In this document: one piece after another, positions 37,899-46,264 of the stretch
How positions within the stretch are numbered: position 1 is the first letter of the stretch
Layout: each line of letters begins with the position of its first letter
Origin: Gammaproteobacteria bacterium
GTDB lineage: Bacteria; Pseudomonadota; Gammaproteobacteria; Xanthomonadales; Wenzhouxiangellaceae
Direction of reading: 5' to 3'
Assembly (NCBI GenBank): GCA_009908385.1
Contig: JAAAPE010000075.1
Location: forward strand, 1 to 64,000
DNA: 64,000 bases
Notes under the pieces: generated by a model
Database searches by the model: none
The model's input: only the letters and a program-made list of their open reading frames with translations
Told to the model about the DNA's origin: nothing
Made by a program: the position numbers and the translations under genes

Positions 37899-39545
37899 TC
37901 AGATCGCGTCCTCGAAATCCGCCGGGTCCAGAGCCTCTTCGCCGTCCCCGCCGGGTGCGAAGTCTTCGCTCCAGGACTCGCCGCGGTCTTCGGTGACGAT
38001 CAGGCTTCCGTCGCTGCAGCGCGCGAAGATCCGCTCCTCGGTGGAGATTTCCGGCAGCAGCTGTCGGCAGTACGGTTCGACCTTCTCGCCCCAGCGCACG
38101 ATCTTGCCCTTTTCGTTCGCCATGCGGAGCCGCGGCTCGTCTTCGTAGAGGACGCGCTTGGTGAAATCGTCGACGTAGCCCTTGTAGGACAGCGCCAAGG
38201 CGCGATGGTCGGGCAGGACCAGCAGGAGGCCGATTTCGCCGACGCGGTCGGACTCGGTTGGCCAGTCCTTCGAGGACTCGTGCCAGCTTTCTCCGCCGTC
38301 GAAGGTATAGACGTGGTCAACGGAGGAGATTGCCCAGCCCGGATCTGGAATTGCAATGCCCGCACCGTTGGGCTGCTGTTCGAAGCTCATGAAACCGTCG
38401 CTTTCCTCATCGAGAACGATCTCTCCGGCTGCGTCGAGGATTCGCCTTCGACCGTCGCCAAACAGGACGATACGATCATCGTTCATGGCTGCCACATCGA
38501 GCTGGCACTTCAGAGGGAATACACCGCCCCGTCCTGAGGTCAGCAGTTTCGTCGTCCATTCCGAGAAGTCCTCGGAGACGTGGAACAGGGTGCAGGTCAA
38601 GCCGCTCCGGACCAGGGCGTAGAAGCTGCCGTTGCTCATCTGCGTCATCCATTCCACGGCGGACTGGGACCCCGGCCCGGTAACGACCTGCCAGTCACCG
38701 TCTAGGTTGTCGGCCCGCATGACCAGCCCGCGCTCGCCGGCGACCACGTAGCCGTCGTCGGTCTTCGCCATCGCGGCCAACTGGTGATTCACGCCGGTCT
38801 CGACCCGACGCCACTGCCCGGGGCCTTCGCGCAGCATGACCGCGCCGATCGGGCCGGTCATCGCGATCTCGCCGCCGCCGAGCCAGTGGTATTCGGTGCC
38901 GACTGCGAATTCACCAACCCGCTCGGCAAGCTCCTCCCGGGCGTTGCCATTACGTTCCAGGTCCCAGCCGTGAATCCGCTCGCCGAGGCGCTCGTACAGG
39001 TCCGGCGTGGCGACGCTCATGAAGCGATCGAAGCGCTCTTCGTCGTCGTAACGGACGAAGGTGTGCACGCGCCGCCAGCGCCCGTTCTCCTCGACCGCGC
39101 CGAGGGGCTGGAAAAGGACCGTGCCCAGGCTGGTCAGCTGGCCGGGTTCGATGCGGAAGGTCCCGAGATTCTCGGTGACGGGTGCTTCCATCCAGGCCTG
39201 GGGGTTGCCGGTTTCCGGCCACTCGCTGATCAGGTTCTGGATCCGGTAGCGTCCCGGCGGCAGCGCGCCGACGAAGATCCGGCTGCCGAGCAGGCCCGTG
39301 CCCGCCGGCTTGAGCAGGAAGTGGTTGTCCGGCTGGTCGATCCGGGCGACGTGCGCGCCGGTCCAGGTGAAGAGCCGGTAATTGAGTTCGTCGATGTTGT
39401 TGGTGGCCTGAACGACCACTACGCCGTAGTCTTCCGGCAGGGTGCCGAGATCCTCCGGGCGGGTGTCGAAACCGGTCGAGCAGGCAAAGAGCAATATCGC
39501 AAGTCCGGCGAGCGTCGTCGCGCGGGCAATCGCAGGCAGGTTCAT
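37899..39545 (-). CDS. Lipoprotein with BNR/photosystem-stability-factor-like repeats
   Basis: MNLPAIARATTLAGLAILLFAC lipobox; VYTFDGGESWHES, VTEDRGESWSED. Confidence 0.65.
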   Translation of the reverse strand: MNLPAIARATTLAGLAILLFACSTGFDTRPEDLGTLPEDYGVVVVQATNNIDELNYRLFTWTGAHVARIDQPDNHFLLKPAGTGLLGSRIFVGALPPGRYRIQNLISEWPETGNPQAWMEAPVTENLGTFRIEPGQLTSLGTVLFQPLGAVEENGRWRRVHTFVRYDDEERFDRFMSVATPDLYERLGERIHGWDLERNGNAREELAERVGEFAVGTEYHWLGGGEIAMTGPIGAVMLREGPGQWRRVETGVNHQLAAMAKTDDGYVVAGERGLVMRADNLDGDWQVVTGPGSQSAVEWMTQMSNGSFYALVRSGLTCTLFHVSEDFSEWTTKLLTSGRGGVFPLKCQLDVAAMNDDRIVLFGDGRRRILDAAGEIVLDEESDGFMSFEQQPNGAGIAIPDPGWAISSVDHVYTFDGGESWHESSKDWPTESDRVGEIGLLLVLPDHRALALSYKGYVDDFTKRVLYEDEPRLRMANEKGKIVRWGEKVEPYCRQLLPEISTEERIFARCSDGSLIVTEDRGESWSEDFAPGGDGEEALDPADFEDAI

Positions 39546-39710
39546 TTGGAAAGTTCCGATGGTGATGTCCCCGCGACCCATTCTTGCCGAAGCCGCCCGA
39601 CACCGCAAGGATTGCGAAAACGCCGGCGCAATGCGATAACCGGCGTTGCTGCCGCGGCAGGGGCCGCCGAACGGGGCCCGCCCGCTGGAGGCCCGAGGAT
39701 GGAGACAACG

Positions 39711-40577
39711 ATGAACCCCGACAAACGAACCATGGTCCTTCCGGCACTGCTGCTGGCAGGCCTGCTGTGGGCGGCCGTTTCGCCGGCTTCCGAGGGCCGG
39801 AGGCTCGAGCGGCTCTTCGGCCTGGGCCCGGTCGACACCTTCACGCTCGAGTCCGAAACGCTCGGGCGGGACTTCCATATCTACGTTCGACTGCCCCGCG
39901 ACTACGCCGAATCGGACTGCGACTGGCCGGTGGTGTACATGCTCGACGGCGGCATCCTGTTCCCGATGCTCGCGCCCCTTCACCTGATGATGGAAATCGA
40001 CGAGCTGGCGCCGCCGGCCGTGCTGGTCGGGATTTCCTACGGCGGGCTCGGCTACGCCAAGGGCAACATGCGCTCGACCGACTACACCGCGCCGGCGCCC
40101 GAACCCGAGTACTACGGGGGCGCCGACGACTACCAGCGCTTCCTCGCCGAGGAGCTCGTTCCCCGGATCGATGCCGGGTATCGCGTCGACCACGAACGCA
40201 GCCTCGTCCTCGGGCAATCCCTGGGTGGGCAGTTCACCCTGTACACGGCCCTGACGCGTCCGGGCCTGTTCGGCGCCTACCTGTCGATCAACCCGGCCCT
40301 GCACCGCAACCTCGACTATTTCCTCGATCTCGAACCGGCCGCGCGGACGGCCGCCACCCCCCTGATGATCACGCGCTCGAGCGAGGAGGACGCGCGCCTC
40401 AGCGCGCCGCTCGATCGGTGGCTGCAGGACTGGCGCTCGGGCGGCTCGAGCGCGCTGGCGCTGACGGTTCGGCCCCTGGAGGGCCAGCACCATGCCTCTT
40501 CCGGGCCCGCCGCCTACCTGGAGGCCATCCGGTGGTGGACGACGGGATGGACCGAGACCTGCCGAAGCGGCGAATAA
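39711..40577 (+). CDS. Secreted alpha/beta hydrolase (esterase-like)
   Basis: DWPVVYMLDGGILFPM, SLVLGQSLGGQFTLYTALTRPGLFGAYLSINPAL (nucleophile GQSLGG). Confidence 0.8.
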   Translation: MNPDKRTMVLPALLLAGLLWAAVSPASEGRRLERLFGLGPVDTFTLESETLGRDFHIYVRLPRDYAESDCDWPVVYMLDGGILFPMLAPLHLMMEIDELAPPAVLVGISYGGLGYAKGNMRSTDYTAPAPEPEYYGGADDYQRFLAEELVPRIDAGYRVDHERSLVLGQSLGGQFTLYTALTRPGLFGAYLSINPALHRNLDYFLDLEPAARTAATPLMITRSSEEDARLSAPLDRWLQDWRSGGSSALALTVRPLEGQHHASSGPAAYLEAIRWWTTGWTETCRSGE

Positions 40578-40605
40578 GGGTCCCCGGCCTGGCCTGAAAA
40601 AGCCC

Positions 40606-41901
40606 TTAGCCCGAGCCGCGCCGGCGAAGCAGCAGCGATGCCAGCACCACGCCCGCCAGGCCGATGATTGCGCCGGGCCGGGCGCCCAGCACCAGCGCCG
40701 CGGCCAGTCCCGTCAGCAGCGCCAGGCCGCCGGCCAGGATCGCCGAGATCGATTGCGCGTGGGGGACGACGCTGCGGCGTTGCGTTTCGATCCAGGCGAC
40801 GATCGCCAATACCGGCACGACCATCAGCAGGCACAGGGCGAGCCACCACAGCCGGCCGGCCCAGAAACCCGGATCGCCGGGCGTGCCGGCGTCGATGGGC
40901 GCACCGATCTTCTCGCCCAGCCAGGCCGCGGGCAGTTCGGCCAGTTTGTGCCAGAGGTAGAGCGGCATGCCGAAGGCGCCCAGAAAGGCCACGATGCCGG
41001 CCAGGCGTTCCCGGTCGAGCAGCCAGCGGGCGGGCTTCTCGCACAGGAGCACCAGGCCGACCTGCAGCCACATCACGCCGATCAGTGCCAGCGTGGGCGG
41101 CAGCATGTTGCTGTTGCCGTCCATGTCCTCGCCAATCATTCCCACCGGATAGCCGCTCATCACCGTGCCCGCCAGCCAGGCGGCGCCGAGCAGGACGATC
41201 GACAGGCCGGTGAGGCTGCCGCGGAAGCGCCCGCGCTTCCAGGCGATGCCGAGCTGCTGCGGCAACAGCCAGACGAAGAAGGCGTTGAGCCAGCCGATGG
41301 CGCCGTCGCTGCTCGTCACCCGGGCGCCGAGGGTCGGCCACTGTGTCGGCAAGAACGCGCCGGCGCGGATGATGTCGACGGCCGCGGCCATCACGACCAG
41401 CCCGACGATCGCGCCCAGCCCGAACCGCCGGTCGGCGGCGACGCTGAGCGGCAACAGGGCCTGCACGACGAGCAGCATCACGAGAAACCAGAGGTGGATC
41501 GTCAGCGAGCCGTCGAAGGTGCCCAGGAAGCGGCCGTCATTGAACCGCGCGACGACGACGAGCAGGGTGAGCGCCGCCATGTAGGTCACCGTGGGGCGCG
41601 CCAGGCGCAGCGCCCGTCCGCCCCACCACTCGAGCTGAGAGTGGCCCTGGTGCAGCCGACGGGCGACGCCTTCGGTGCTGACCGCAGCGGAGACGAACAC
41701 GAAAAGCGGCACCACCTGCACGGCCCAGGTCAGGAACGCGGCGGAAATCCAGACATCCAGCAGGTGGTCGGTGGCGACCAGTTCGCCGCCTTCCAGTCGC
41801 GGCAGGGTCGCGAACCAGTGGCCGAAGACGACGACGAGCAGGGCGAGCGCGCGCAGCGCGTCGGGGTAGAGATCGCGAGCTGTGTCTTCGGTCCGAGTCA
41901 G
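40606..41901 (-). CDS. Acyltransferase-3-like multi-TM protein
   Basis: LYPDALRALALLVVVFGHWF ... GMPLYLWHKLAELPAAWL. Frame is intact upstream of the GTG at 41721; possible CTG start at 41901. Confidence 0.65.
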   Translation of the reverse strand: MTRTEDTARDLYPDALRALALLVVVFGHWFATLPRLEGGELVATDHLLDVWISAAFLTWAVQVVPLFVFVSAAVSTEGVARRLHQGHSQLEWWGGRALRLARPTVTYMAALTLLVVVARFNDGRFLGTFDGSLTIHLWFLVMLLVVQALLPLSVAADRRFGLGAIVGLVVMAAAVDIIRAGAFLPTQWPTLGARVTSSDGAIGWLNAFFVWLLPQQLGIAWKRGRFRGSLTGLSIVLLGAAWLAGTVMSGYPVGMIGEDMDGNSNMLPPTLALIGVMWLQVGLVLLCEKPARWLLDRERLAGIVAFLGAFGMPLYLWHKLAELPAAWLGEKIGAPIDAGTPGDPGFWAGRLWWLALCLLMVVPVLAIVAWIETQRRSVVPHAQSISAILAGGLALLTGLAAALVLGARPGAIIGLAGVVLASLLLRRRGSG

Positions 41902-41966
41902 GGTGGGCGCCGGGGGATGGGTCTTGCCGAGAGTATAAACCCGGCTCAGGTCGGTGCCGGGAAAAT

Positions 41967-41989
41967 GCCGCGGGCGCAGCGCCCGCGGC
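41967..41989 (-). terminator. Putative Rho-independent terminator
   Basis: GCCGCGGGCG-ctg-CGCCCGCGGC followed by ATTTTCCC on the minus strand. Confidence 0.6.
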
Positions 41990-42004
41990 GCGTGTCCCCC
42001 TTGC

Positions 42005-42451
42005 TCAGTCCATGAATTTCACTTCGCGCAGCAGCAACTCGCTGCCGAGCGTGCGCAGTTCGCCGCGCTCGATGCCCGCCTCGCGGGCTTCGTCCATGCC
42101 GCCGAAGGTGCTTTCCATCAGCTCCTCGAAGTACTCGGGGCCGCGGTCGAAAGCCGCCCAGTTCGGGTAGGTGACGCGCAGGATGAGGTTGGGTTCGCCC
42201 TCGCGGGGCGATACGACGGCGTACATGCCGTAGCCCAGCACGTGGCCGTCTTCCATCTGCGCTTCCATGCTGCGGCGCCAGTTGGCCTTGAGATCGTTCA
42301 TGTAGGCGTTCCACATGCCCGGCTTGACGTGCACTTCGGTGAGCGCCAGCACCGCTCCGGGTTCGGTCGTGCGACTGTGATCCTGGGCCCAGGCGGTTGC
42401 CAGGCAGCCGGTGAGCAGCGCGGCCAGGGTGATGATTCGAAGGGTCTTCAT
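42005..42451 (-). CDS. Small secreted protein (dimeric-barrel-like fold possible)
   Basis: Signal peptide MKTLRIITLAALLTGCLATAWAQ; ALTEVHVKPGMWNAYMNDLKANW. Confidence 0.6.
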   Translation of the reverse strand: MKTLRIITLAALLTGCLATAWAQDHSRTTEPGAVLALTEVHVKPGMWNAYMNDLKANWRRSMEAQMEDGHVLGYGMYAVVSPREGEPNLILRVTYPNWAAFDRGPEYFEELMESTFGGMDEAREAGIERGELRTLGSELLLREVKFMD

Positions 42452-42645
42452 GGTGTTTCTCCTCGAGCGTTCGATGTTGTCGGTGGTATCGGGTCTTGGT
42501 GCGTCCCCTGCCTCGAGTCCGCACCGTGGTCGGACGATGCCGGGGCGGGCCGGTGCTTGCCTGTCGAAATGCTTGCGACGGCGGACAGAAAGCGCTAGAA
42601 AGGGGTAGTTGGGCGTGACAGGGAGCCCATGCATGGAGGTGCAAT

Positions 42646-43116
42646 GTGGCCAGTGTCGTTTCTTTTTCGGGTCCCGGCCATCCGCTGCTCGAGCGGCTCG
42701 AAGTGGTTTTCGATGCGGATTCGCGCACCCTGGAGCGGGGCGGACGGCGACGTCATCTCGCGCCGCGCGAAGCCGGGGTGCTGGCCGCCCTGCTCCGGTC
42801 GGAAGCAGGGCAGGTGATCCCCCGAAGTGACCTGCTCGATGCGGTCTGGGGAGACGGGGAGGTCTGCGAGGATGCCCTGACCGTGATCGTCTCCCGCCTG
42901 CGCCGCCATTTCGACCGCCTGGGGATCGGCGAGCCGGTCATCGAGACCGTGCCCAGGCGCGGTTATCGTTTGGGTCAGTGCCGAGACGAAACGGGAGGCT
43001 GGCGGGAAGCCCGCCGCGACGGTCGTCTGGCACGCAGCCTGGGCCTGTCGGCGCTGGTGCTGTCGGCCAGCGCGCTGGTCATCGCGTCCCTTGCGCTCGT
43101 CCTCGCCTTGCCTTGA
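42646..43116 (+). CDS. ToxR/OmpR-type winged-helix protein with C-terminal TM and no sensor domain
   Basis: LAPREAGVLAALLRSEAGQVIPRSDLLDAVWGDGEVCEDALTVIVSRLRRHF ... VIETVPRRGYRL; terminal TM; GTG start with GGAGGT. Confidence 0.8.
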   Translation: MASVVSFSGPGHPLLERLEVVFDADSRTLERGGRRRHLAPREAGVLAALLRSEAGQVIPRSDLLDAVWGDGEVCEDALTVIVSRLRRHFDRLGIGEPVIETVPRRGYRLGQCRDETGGWREARRDGRLARSLGLSALVLSASALVIASLALVLALP

Positions 43117-43125
43117 GGTGCCCGG

Positions 43126-44082
43126 TCAGGCCGTGGCCCGGTCGAGTCGGTCGCGGATGGCCGACCAAGCCGGTGTCCCGGGCGGACGCTGAACCAGGAT
43201 GCGCCGCGCGCCGACCGTGTCGAGCGCGCGCAGGGCGGCATAGAGACCGCGTGCATAGGCGGCGGGTTCTTCCGGTAGCGACTGCCAGGCCATGAACCCG
43301 CCCGGATCCGGCGTGACGCCGAGTGCGAGGACCGCTGCATCCGGGTCCGGCGCGGCGAGCGCAGTCGCGTCGACCAGCTCGACCCGGGTTTCCGGTGCGT
43401 AGTGAGCGGGCAGCCGGCCGGAAGCGCGCGGCCCCTCGTCCTGGCCGGCCGATGCGGGGCGTTCACCGAGTACCTGTCCGATCTGCCCGGCGGTGATCAT
43501 CCCGGGGCGAAGGATGCGCGGGCGCTCGCCGCTGCAGTCCACGATGGTCGATTCGACACCCACTTCACAGGGCCCCCCGTCGACGACGGCGGCGACGCTG
43601 TCGCGTCCTTCGAATTCGCTGATCACATGATCGGCGGTGGTCGGGCTGATGCGGCCGAAACGGTTGGCCGAGGGCGCGGCAACAGCGCGTCCGAAGATTG
43701 CGAGCAGCCTGAGCGTCACCGGGTGACCGGGCACGCGCAGGCCAACGGTTCGCTGGTAGCCGGTGATGACGTCCGAGACATGCCCGGCCTTCGGCAGGAT
43801 CAGGGTCAGCGGCCCCGGCCAGAAGGCTCGGGCCAGGCGCCGCGCCACTTCGGGCACGGCGGCGGCCCAGTCATCCAGCGCCTCGATGCCGGGCAGGTGG
43901 ACAATCAGCGGGTGATCGGGCGGGCGCCCCTTGGCGGTGAAGATACGCAGCACGGCACGGGGATCGGCGGCGTCGCCGGCCAGGCCGTAGACGGTCTCGG
44001 TCGGGACCGCGACCAGTTCTCCGCGATCGAGCAGCTCGGCCGCGCGCTCGAGATCCCGGTCGCTGCCGTCGAGCCGGATCAC
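43126..44082 (-). CDS. sua5: L-threonylcarbamoyladenylate synthase (Sua5/YciO/YrdC family, with C-terminal Sua5 domain)
   Basis: VAVPTETVYGLAGDA, KGRPPDHPLIVHL, FWPGPLTLIL, RVPGHP, APSANRFGRISPTTADHV; GTG start overlaps the upstream stop. Confidence 0.9.
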   Translation of the reverse strand: MIRLDGSDRDLERAAELLDRGELVAVPTETVYGLAGDAADPRAVLRIFTAKGRPPDHPLIVHLPGIEALDDWAAAVPEVARRLARAFWPGPLTLILPKAGHVSDVITGYQRTVGLRVPGHPVTLRLLAIFGRAVAAPSANRFGRISPTTADHVISEFEGRDSVAAVVDGGPCEVGVESTIVDCSGERPRILRPGMITAGQIGQVLGERPASAGQDEGPRASGRLPAHYAPETRVELVDATALAAPDPDAAVLALGVTPDPGGFMAWQSLPEEPAAYARGLYAALRALDTVGARRILVQRPPGTPAWSAIRDRLDRATA

Positions 44083-44396
44083 GGCTTGAACTTGTCCGGG
44101 CGCAGCACTTCCACGTCCGACAGCGTGAGGATCATCGCGTAGTTGTCGTAGTAGCGCTCGCGCAGATGGCGGGCGATCTTCAGGGCGGTTTCGTCGTCGC
44201 AGATGACCTCGACACGGATGTTGCTGTCTGCCTCCCAGCCGGCGTCGCGCACGCCGCGCTGACCGCGACCACGCGCGTTGGTGATGGTGTAGCCCGGCGC
44301 ACCCAGCCTGTCGAGATCGCGCGTGAGATGCGTCTCCAGGGCGGCCTCGGTGATCACCATCAGGAGCTTTCGCCGGTAGTCTTCCTGGATGCTCAT
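44079..44396 (-). CDS. sbtB: PII-like protein, probable SbtB
   Basis: KLLMVITEAALETHLTRDLDRLGAPGYTITNARGRGQRGVRDAGWEADSNIRVEVICDDE; directly downstream of sbtA. Confidence 0.8.
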   Translation of the reverse strand: MSIQEDYRRKLLMVITEAALETHLTRDLDRLGAPGYTITNARGRGQRGVRDAGWEADSNIRVEVICDDETALKIARHLRERYYDNYAMILTLSDVEVLRPDKFKP

Positions 44397-44408
44397 GGCC
44401 TGCGCCTC

Positions 44409-45344
44409 CTAAAAGCTGCGGTGAATGAACTCGGCCAGCCGCCAGTAAAGCGGGATGCCGACCAGCACGTTGAAGGGAAAGGTGATGCCCAGCGACGCCG
44501 TCAGCGACAGGGTGGGGTTGGCTTCCGGCACCGAGATGCGCATGGCCGCGGGCACCGCGATGTACGAGGCGCTGGCGGCGAGCACCGCCATCAGCATGGT
44601 GCCGCCCTCGGACATGCCGAGCAACCAGCCCACCGAGGCGCCGACCGCCGAGCCGAACAGGGGCATGACCACGCCGAATCCGACCAGGAACAGGCCGTAC
44701 TGTCGCAGGCTCCCGGCGCGGGCGGCCGCGATCAGCCCCATCTCCAGCAGGAAGATCGCCAGGATGCCCTTGAACAGGTCCATGAAAAGCGGCTCGATCG
44801 ATTTCAGGCCCTCCGGATCGGACAGCCAGCCGATCAGCAGTCCGCCGATCAGCAGCACGATGCCCTTGCCGAGGAAGACCTCGTGGGCGACGTCGCCCCA
44901 TCGCGTGTCGTTGTGGATGCCGCGCGCGAGCACGATGCCGACCAGGATGGCGGGAATTTCCAGCACCACCAGCAGCAGCGGCAGGTGCGGCTCGTAGCCG
45001 ATGTTGCGCGTGGCCAGCCAGGCCACGGCCACCGCGTAGGTGCCGACGCTGACCGAGCCGTAGTGGGCCGCGATCGATGCCGCGTCCGCGCGGGTGAAGC
45101 GGCCGAGCTTGCGCAGCACCGGAAAGGCGACCAGCGGCATCAGCAGGCCGATCATCAGGGTCGCCAGCACCGACGGCGCCAGCTCGAGGAAAGGCTGCTT
45201 CTGCAGTTCGATGCCGCCCTTCAGGCCGATCGACAGCAACAGCAGGATGGAGACGAAATCGTAGACCGCCTGCGGCAGCCTGAGCTCGGATTTCAGCAGC
45301 CCGGCGGCCAGGCCGAGCAGGAAGAAGAGGATGATCGGATCCAC
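44409..45344 (-). CDS. sbtA: SbtA-family sodium-dependent bicarbonate transporter
   Basis: IILFFLLGLAAGLLKSELRLPQAVYDFVSILLLLSIGLKGG, AHYGSVSVGTYAVA; GTG start assumed. Confidence 0.85.
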   Translation of the reverse strand: MDPIILFFLLGLAAGLLKSELRLPQAVYDFVSILLLLSIGLKGGIELQKQPFLELAPSVLATLMIGLLMPLVAFPVLRKLGRFTRADAASIAAHYGSVSVGTYAVAVAWLATRNIGYEPHLPLLLVVLEIPAILVGIVLARGIHNDTRWGDVAHEVFLGKGIVLLIGGLLIGWLSDPEGLKSIEPLFMDLFKGILAIFLLEMGLIAAARAGSLRQYGLFLVGFGVVMPLFGSAVGASVGWLLGMSEGGTMLMAVLAASASYIAVPAAMRISVPEANPTLSLTASLGITFPFNVLVGIPLYWRLAEFIHRSF

Positions 45345-45518
45345 GGTAGTCGTTCGGTTCCTCGGTAGCAGTCTTGCAGGATCGGGATCGATCCGCAACC
45401 GGCATTCTAGCGGCTGGAGGAGATGCGGGGGAGTCTGGCGGTGTGTCTCTTGGTGACGTTTTCGGCCGGAGGAATCGGATGACGGGAATTGGTCGATTGG
45501 ATTCGCTACCGGCTCGTC

Positions 45519-46091
45519 TCAGTGCTCGCGTTTGAGTTGTCGGTGCAAACGCCAGGCGTAGATGCCCAGTGCCAGCGCAATGACCATTCCGACGCCGAAG
45601 CCCTTTAGCCAGTGAATTCGCATCTTGCCGGTGTCGATGTCGTGGCGGTGGTTCCAGATCTCGACGATCTTGCCGTCGCTAATGCGGAAGACATTGATGA
45701 TCGGCAGGCTGTGCTCGCCGAGCATCGCCCAGCCGCGGAGCGTGTCGGGCTGGAAATGCAGGGTCCAGCGCGTGGCGACGAGGTCGCCTTCGGCGATCTG
45801 GTAGTCGATCTCGCCGGACAATTCCCCCAGCGACCAGAAAAAGTCCGCGATGCGCTTTTGCCGGATGGCCGGTTCGGTCACGTTCTTGCGGTCGCCGGTG
45901 TCGTGAACGACATATTCCTCGGCCACGTAGTCGGCATACCGCTCGGTGTTCCCTGAAAACCACAGGTCTTCATAGAGACCCCGGGCGATTTGCTTGTTCT
46001 CGGCCGTGCCGGCCGTAGCGATCTGCGCGGAGCAAAGAAGTACTACGCCCAGAATGGCGCCGAAAGTGAATCGAGCGGGATGCGACTTGAT
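45519..46091 (-). CDS. Secreted SnoaL-like/NTF2-fold protein with C-terminal TM
   Basis: Same-frame extension past the GTG at 45926 gives KSHPARFTFGAILGVVLLCSAQIATAGTAENKQIARGLYEDLWFSGNTERYADYV (signal peptide plus missing domain start); GGAG 7 nt before ATC at 46091. Confidence 0.6.
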   Translation of the reverse strand: MKSHPARFTFGAILGVVLLCSAQIATAGTAENKQIARGLYEDLWFSGNTERYADYVAEEYVVHDTGDRKNVTEPAIRQKRIADFFWSLGELSGEIDYQIAEGDLVATRWTLHFQPDTLRGWAMLGEHSLPIINVFRISDGKIVEIWNHRHDIDTGKMRIHWLKGFGVGMVIALALGIYAWRLHRQLKREH

Positions 46092-46128
46092 CGGAGGGCT
46101 CCGTTTGGTGGAGGGCGCTGTTTCCTGA

Positions 46129-46157
46129 TAATGCCGCGTTCCCGGAATACCGAACGC
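46129..46157 (-). promoter_or_regulatory. Conserved upstream element copy 1
   Basis: Minus strand GCGTTCGGT-ATTCCGGGAACGC-GGCATTA, 37 nt before 46091. Confidence 0.65.
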
Positions 46158-46264
46158 ATGCCGATCGAAGCGATCGGTCCGCGCTGCCCCGGTATGGGCA
46201 GCGCCCGCTCGGGCGGGGTATGCTGGTTGCGGTCATTGACTTGCGTGAACTCGCCAATCCGCGA

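Noticed and set aside
39546-40493. N-terminal extension of the 864-aa ORF containing the lipoprotein
   Set aside because: Shadow of the esterase gene; true start with lipobox at 39545.
44083-45405. N-terminal extension of the 759-aa ORF containing Sua5
   Set aside because: Out-of-frame shadow of sbtA/sbtB; the true Sua5 starts at GTG 44082.
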